Of a DNA stretch of 33,649 nt, positions 29,941-33,649 are shown piece after piece; within the stretch, counting starts at the first letter, position 1; each line of letters opens with the position of its first letter. The notes beneath the pieces were generated by a model that was given only the letters and a program-made list of their open reading frames with translations, had not been told where the DNA came from and did not search any database. A program made the translations under genes and the position numbers. The stretch is from a virus: the IMG/VR virus record IMGVR_UViG_3300001256_000037, positions 1 to 33,649 of that record. One strand, given 5' to 3'.

Positions 29941-30660
29941 TTAGGTGCTAGTTATTTTTATTATTAGTTCAGTTAGAAGATTTGCCTTGTACTCTCTTAC
30001 CACATCTAATTGTATATCGGCAATAATAGGATAAACCGGGAATATCAACCCCGGTTGTGTGCTAGGGGGTGCTAGTGTTGGGGCTTCTATTGTGCCTTGA
30101 CCATCAACATAGCTAATTAATACTCGCAGGTCATCGCCTACGTCACCAGCTTCAGGCTCATACACACGGCTAGTAGCACCTGCTATGTTAACCCAAGTAA
30201 TACCAGCATCTTCTGACACTTGCCACTGATATGACACTTCAGGAGTTGCGACATTAGCATAAAATACAGCTACCTCGCTAACCGGGACTGTAAACTGTAC
30301 CTGGCTACCTGTTACACTTAGCACATCATACAAGCTAGTGCCTATTCTAAATGTGTCACCTGTGCTAACACTAACAGGCGTGGGTGTCAGAGTGGCTGTG
30401 TCTGTGCTAGTCCAGACAACGCTGTAACTAGCTGGATTGCTGCTAGCTTTTTCGATTACCTGAATTTGGCTGACTGACTGGCTAGTAGTAGGGTTATAGG
30501 GTGCTAGTATAGTAGTCTCTACGCTACTGTCTAGTTTTGCTATGCTGAAACTGCTAGGTATACTTGTGTCAAACTCTGGTAAATAAGTAGTTAGCTTGTT
30601 AGCGTCAACTAGCTGAGAAAAGTATGCCAAATCACGGCTATATAGTGCGTTTATATCCAT
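29941..30660 (-). CDS. Structural protein with an Ig-like domain
   Basis: 239 residues. The centre (about 140-195) is an Ig-like domain of the YQW...DAG.TW..I.GATS..Y.P...DVG..LRV..SY.DGQG type (SYQWQVSEDAGITWVNIAGA). Such domains adorn capsids and tails and help adhesion to cell-surface sugars. The N-terminal helix (INALYSRDLAYFSQLVDAN) and C-terminal segment (YKANLLTELIIKITS) would anchor it. It overlaps the connector gene by 10 nt. Confidence 0.8.
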   Translation of the reverse strand: MDINALYSRDLAYFSQLVDANKLTTYLPEFDTSIPSSFSIAKLDSSVETTILAPYNPTTSQSVSQIQVIEKASSNPASYSVVWTSTDTATLTPTPVSVSTGDTFRIGTSLYDVLSVTGSQVQFTVPVSEVAVFYANVATPEVSYQWQVSEDAGITWVNIAGATSRVYEPEAGDVGDDLRVLISYVDGQGTIEAPTLAPPSTQPGLIFPVYPIIADIQLDVVREYKANLLTELIIKITST

Positions 30661-30956
30661 AATACGGGTTTATTGCGTTTAGCTATCCATTGCCATACTT
30701 CGTCATAGCCTGTGCTAACAACCTCTCGCTGTGTGTATGGGTCTAGTAATTTTCGTGCTACTCTAAGTTCTGATATTCTAAATAACGCCCAACTAGGGCT
30801 AACTTTTTGAGTCAATAGCAAATAAGCGTCATCTAGTGCTGTTTGAATTTTGGCGTGGTCAATGCTGTCAATATCTGGGTTGTCAACTTGTGTTAGCTGT
30901 GTAGCTTCGTCTATGCCTACAAACTGCACAAATTGTTGTGTAGTATTTATACTCAT
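30651..30956 (-). CDS. Head-tail connector-like protein (DUF1320/gp36-like)
   Basis: 101 residues from ATG 30956. The longer frame to 31064 would run through hairpin repeats and is rejected. Layout fits the DUF1320 type: FVQFVGIDEATQLTQVDNPD, IDSIDHAKIQTALDDAYLLLT, a loop, then helices (LFRISELRVARKLLD, YDEVWQWIAKRN). These proteins close the capsid-to-tail joint. Directly downstream of the major capsid gene, as expected. Assignment rests on helix pattern and position. Confidence 0.65.
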   Translation of the reverse strand: MSINTTQQFVQFVGIDEATQLTQVDNPDIDSIDHAKIQTALDDAYLLLTQKVSPSWALFRISELRVARKLLDPYTQREVVSTGYDEVWQWIAKRNKPVLWI

Positions 30957-30974
30957 CACTTTAATACAGGTAAT

Positions 30975-31045
30975 TAAGTAGTTGGGTATACCCATACACC
31001 ACCCTAGCAAAGCAGTAGGGGGGTAGCTGAGTATACCCCTAGTAA
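30975..31045. repeat. Hairpins between capsid and connector genes
   Basis: GTTGGGTATACCCAT region (30980-30994), then CCTAGCAAAGCAGTAGG and a TACCCC dyad half GGGGGGTAGCTGAGTATACC (31018-31037). It may trim or attenuate transcription after the capsid gene. Confidence 0.55.
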
Positions 31046-31051
31046 CAGTGT

Positions 31052-32029
31052 TTAGGTTAAGCAATCTGTCAGCAAATAACCTGCACCTGCTTTACCAGTT
31101 GCACCAATTCCAGTAATAACAGGACTGTGTTCATACAATACGTCAGCAACGATTACACGTCGGTCGTCGTCGTTTCTAAAAGGTGTGACTACCGGGTAGT
31201 TACGGTGAGTATAGGTATAGGCAAAGCTGGGTACACCCATACTAGCACTTGAGTTAGCTGCTAGGCTACCAGTGCCTAGCTGATTATTGGGTGCATAAAA
31301 CAGCAATGCGATGTCACCGATTAGGTCGGCAAATGTACCGTCAGTCGCTAGTTTAACCTTTTCAGCAACCCGGATACCACGACTTAAGCCAAAATAAGCA
31401 GCCAGGTCATCTAAGCCTACTACACGGCTAGTTGTTGGCTGGAATTGTGACCGGATTGTTGAGTTTTGTTGCAAGGCATAGTACACTTTGGGACTCAGTA
31501 CCATGCTGTTAGGGTAAACGGCTGACTGACTACGCACCGCCTCTTTAGCAGCCATAATATCAGCAAACGGGTCGCCACCAGCAGCGTCCCACTTGGTACT
31601 AACTGAAGAAGTTAAAGCTGACTCAAAGTTAGCAGGATTAGTTGCCATTTCTAGCACTTCAGCCTCGTTACTTAGCATCAATTGACTCAACACCTGGTTA
31701 AGTGCTAGTCGCTGTAGCTGAGGCATATTAGCCGCGTCAGCTTCTTCAATATGCTCGTATGGCACTTCGACACCTAGTGCGTCCTGATACAAGCTAAACA
31801 ACTTGGTGCTGTAAGCTGCTGTAGTGCGTTTAATGTTAGCACCTGGACTGCGACGTGTGGGCTTGATGGCAAACTCTTCTTTACCAAACATCATTACTTG
31901 ACCGGCACGTGTGCTAACGCTAACCGGTGGTGCAATAAAGTCAGCTACTCCTGGTACTGGGTTCTGATAACCATGCGCTAACTGGGTTAGTACAGGGTCA
32001 ATAATTCGGGTCTGTTTTAAATTTAACAT
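31052..32029 (-). CDS. Major capsid protein
   Basis: 325 residues. The N-terminal PVLTQLAHGYQNP followed by ADFIAPPVSVSTRAG matches one major-capsid family with the HK97 fold. Continuing features are the FGKEEF.IKPTRR segment, LGVEVPYEHIEEADAAN (spine helix region), AEVLEMATNPANF, DIMAAKEAVRSQSAVYPNSM, and a C-terminal A-domain strand VVTPFRNDDDRRVIVADVLY. Its start overlaps the cement protein stop (TAATG). Neighbours (protease, cement) support the call. Confidence 0.85.
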   Translation of the reverse strand: MLNLKQTRIIDPVLTQLAHGYQNPVPGVADFIAPPVSVSTRAGQVMMFGKEEFAIKPTRRSPGANIKRTTAAYSTKLFSLYQDALGVEVPYEHIEEADAANMPQLQRLALNQVLSQLMLSNEAEVLEMATNPANFESALTSSVSTKWDAAGGDPFADIMAAKEAVRSQSAVYPNSMVLSPKVYYALQQNSTIRSQFQPTTSRVVGLDDLAAYFGLSRGIRVAEKVKLATDGTFADLIGDIALLFYAPNNQLGTGSLAANSSASMGVPSFAYTYTHRNYPVVTPFRNDDDRRVIVADVLYEHSPVITGIGATGKAGAGYLLTDCLT

Positions 32030-32352
32030 TAGTTTAATAATACCGTGACAAATGTGCCATCAGTGGCAAGAGCATACTTAAAATCAGCTACTTTGTCAGC
32101 ACTACCCGGGGCTGTGGCTTTACCAGTAGCATCAATACCAACCAAGTCACCTACTGCAATAGTTTCACCAGTACGAATAGCAACCTCGGCTGTACCGGCA
32201 CAAGTAACAGTGACATCTGAGCCAGTATTAGCGTCAAACATTACTACACCCAAATAGGGCTTAGTGCCATCATAACCACCGTCAAATCGGCATACAGTGT
32301 TACTGGCTAAGTCGGTTGTAGCTGTAACAGTTAAAGCAAGTAAATTAATCAT
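32029..32352 (-). CDS. Capsid cement / head decoration protein (DUF2190-like)
   Basis: 107 residues with the beta-rich pattern of the DUF2190 family: LTVTATTDLASNTVCRFDGG, a small acidic turn, GVVMFDANTGSDVTVTCAG, VAIRTGETIAVGDLVGID, then a final strand VTVLL. These proteins stabilise the capsid surface. It lies between protease and major capsid genes as in many long-tailed phages. Confidence 0.8.
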   Translation of the reverse strand: MINLLALTVTATTDLASNTVCRFDGGYDGTKPYLGVVMFDANTGSDVTVTCAGTAEVAIRTGETIAVGDLVGIDATGKATAPGSADKVADFKYALATDGTFVTVLLN

Positions 32353-32353
32353 T

Positions 32354-33334
32354 TTAGGTTAGTAAGTTGTAAACAGCAGAAAAGTCCTCAGATGAGTTAT
32401 AGTCTTTACCTAGCTCGGCACACTTAGCCTGAATTTGGCTCAGTAATGGATTCTCGGCTAACTCAAACTCAGCAAATTTTCCTGTGTTGCTGGCTTTGCT
32501 AGTTTCCACTGTCTCAGTATTGTCTACCATAGGAGGCAACTGGTTAAGCAACTTGACTGCAATGCCAGTAGTATCCTCACTAAGCAACTTAAGTGCCTCT
32601 GACTTAGGCAGAATAGCCTCGGTTAGCTTGAATTTGCTGTAAATGTCCTCGACAATGGCTAGGTTAGCGTTCTCGTTAATTTGACGCTCTAGTAACTGCA
32701 CTCGCTCAGATAACTCAATGACTTCGGGGTTAGCTAGCTTAGTTTCTGTTTGCCATTGGCCGTCTACTTTTTTGATTGTGTAGTCGTACTCAGTGCCATC
32801 AGACAAGCTAATAACGCCAGTAATAACATCATCGTTTAGTTGTGGCTCAGTCTTGAAATCAGACGGCTTAAGGTTGTCAAATGACTCGCTTAAGGCATAC
32901 ATCGTAACAGGCTTGAGATAATCGGTTAGGTTTTGCATGGGTTGGGATACGGTTGTAACATCTGCATCTATGTCAGATAGCGTAATAGCTTCTAGTCCTT
33001 TAATTCTGGGTGGTGTAGCACCTAAAAAGCCTAGATGTCGTAAAACAGGGGGTTGCTTGTCATAAAACGCTACACTGCGTTCCCTAAACCTGCCTTCTGA
33101 CAGCAACTTGCTAAATTCTGGAGTAACCTCTAGGTCACAATATAGGTTGTCGTTGCTGGCGTTGCAGCTAGTTACCCAACCCCAAGCTGGACTGTTATCT
33201 TTAGGGTGGCCTAGCACTACTGGCGCACGATGACCGCTACTGGCATAAGACCCAGCCAGTTGGTTAACCATTTCAGGCGTAATACCAACACTAGCATCTG
33301 CCTTTAGTACGTTTACTTTAGTTAATTTAATCAC
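32354..33334 (-). CDS. Prohead protease with scaffold-like C-terminus (Mu gpI-like)
   Basis: 326 residues. The N-terminal ~120 residues match the Mu-gpI group: APVVLGHPKDNSPAWGWV with His 43, EFSKLLSEGRFRERSVAFYD with probable Ser 87, and LRHLGFLGATPPRIKGL with His 100. The catalytic residues are inferred from pattern. After a helix-poor linker the C-terminal ~120 residues are a coiled coil (ERVQLLERQINENANLAIVE) likely serving as the internal scaffold. Start codon GTG 33334 with no clear ribosome-binding site. First gene of the capsid operon. Confidence 0.8.
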   Translation of the reverse strand: MIKLTKVNVLKADASVGITPEMVNQLAGSYASSGHRAPVVLGHPKDNSPAWGWVTSCNASNDNLYCDLEVTPEFSKLLSEGRFRERSVAFYDKQPPVLRHLGFLGATPPRIKGLEAITLSDIDADVTTVSQPMQNLTDYLKPVTMYALSESFDNLKPSDFKTEPQLNDDVITGVISLSDGTEYDYTIKKVDGQWQTETKLANPEVIELSERVQLLERQINENANLAIVEDIYSKFKLTEAILPKSEALKLLSEDTTGIAVKLLNQLPPMVDNTETVETSKASNTGKFAEFELAENPLLSQIQAKCAELGKDYNSSEDFSAVYNLLT

Positions 33335-33366
33335 GCATTTCTAATAGTTACAAAACTGCTAACATA

Positions 33367-33374
33367 TAGTACCC
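33367..33374 (-). promoter_or_regulatory. GGGTACTA box, candidate late promoter (capsid operon)
   Basis: Minus strand GGGTACTAT begins 40 nt before GTG 33334. A CACAGC...GCTGTG stem (33397-33373) abuts it, replacing the mini-hairpin at other sites. Confidence 0.5.
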
Positions 33375-33403
33375 ACAGCCCCCCACTATTACGCTGTGCA
33401 AAT

Positions 33404-33649
33404 TGTTAGCCAGAAACTAGGCTACTATAGGTATACCTAACTACCCCCCTAGTGGATTATAGCTAGCTCAAAACCAGGTTACTATAGGTAGACCTAACTA
33501 CCCCCCTAGTAGCCAGCAAAGCTGGGGGTTGTGCAGTTGTTAGCTTTAGACTAGCCTACTAGGGGTAGACTACTATAGGGGTCTAGTAGAAAGCTTTGCC
33601 AAATAGTAGCTGAGTAAGTCACTGGGTTAAATAGCGGCTACTAGGGTAG
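33404..33649. repeat. Hairpin cluster and partial third copy of the control region
   Basis: The 33335-33649 end (315 nt) holds no gene. It contains two TACCCC-type dyads (33421-33453; 33479-33511), a mini-hairpin CCAGC-AAA-GCTGG (33512-33524), and from about 33606 a stretch (TAGCTGAGTAAGTCACTGGG ... CTACTAGGGTAG) that parallels 17431-17473 of copy B. The copy continues outside the window. Confidence 0.65.

Noticed and set aside
30957-31064. N-terminal extension of the connector gene to 31064
   Set aside because: It would be translated from hairpin repeats and overlap the capsid gene end; ATG 30956 gives the normal family length.
1-33649. tRNA or other structural RNA genes
   Set aside because: I saw no cloverleaf with the GGTTCGAATCC-type T-arm on either strand; a covariance search would be needed to exclude divergent ones.

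Overview
This window is a stretch of a tailed double-stranded DNA phage genome (Caudoviricetes). It holds a maturation protease/scaffold, a capsid cement protein, a major capsid protein, a head-tail connector, a tail fibre, a 1525-residue tape measure protein (long non-contractile or contractile tail), a C39-type lysin candidate and a nucleotide-metabolism and replication block. No portal, terminase or DNA polymerase is visible, so the genome continues beyond the window. The host cannot be proved from this sequence. Weak Shine-Dalgarno use, sigma-70 style promoters, many small intergenic palindromes and the protein families suggest a cyanobacterial host; treat this as inference.

Layout: 1-656 (+) dUTPase and a small gene. 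1742-642 (-) a sigma-70 region-2-like protein and two membrane or hypothetical proteins. 2077-3272 (+) two unknowns and the C39 peptidase. 3401-5365 (+) a putative tail/baseplate protein. 5955-5319 (-) a DUF262 protein. 13386-6048 (-) the early block: SF3-type helicase, possible OB-fold protein, coiled-coil protein, and a divergent class I ribonucleotide reductase (alpha and beta) followed by a PD-(D/E)XK nuclease. 17321-13642 (-) a Cys-rich HNH protein and a cadherin-repeat virion protein. 17664-22569 (+) a small membrane protein and the tape measure. 25278-22566 (-) small regulatory and accessory genes, including HNH, antirepressor-like and ribbon-helix-helix proteins. 25674-26807 (+) thymidylate synthase. 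33334-26757 (-) the capsid-to-tail-fibre operon. dUTPase, ribonucleotide reductase and ThyA together give the phage its own route to dTTP precursors.

The most unusual content is non-coding. A bidirectional control region of about 255 bp occurs twice in inverted orientation (1801-2053 and 17347-17607), with a partial third copy running off the right edge. Each full copy carries a three-site array of a near-palindromic 15-mer (spacings 32 and 19, mirrored), a set of tiny hairpins whose arms differ between copies but still pair, and a GGGTACTA box about 32 nt before a late gene. That box also precedes the tape measure and capsid units, and a variant precedes the tail gene, so it is a candidate late promoter. 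Early genes instead carry textbook TTGACA-17-TATAAT-type promoters with an extended -10. The tetranucleotide GATC appears to be entirely absent from the window (chance expectation above 100) while CTAG is several-fold over-represented.
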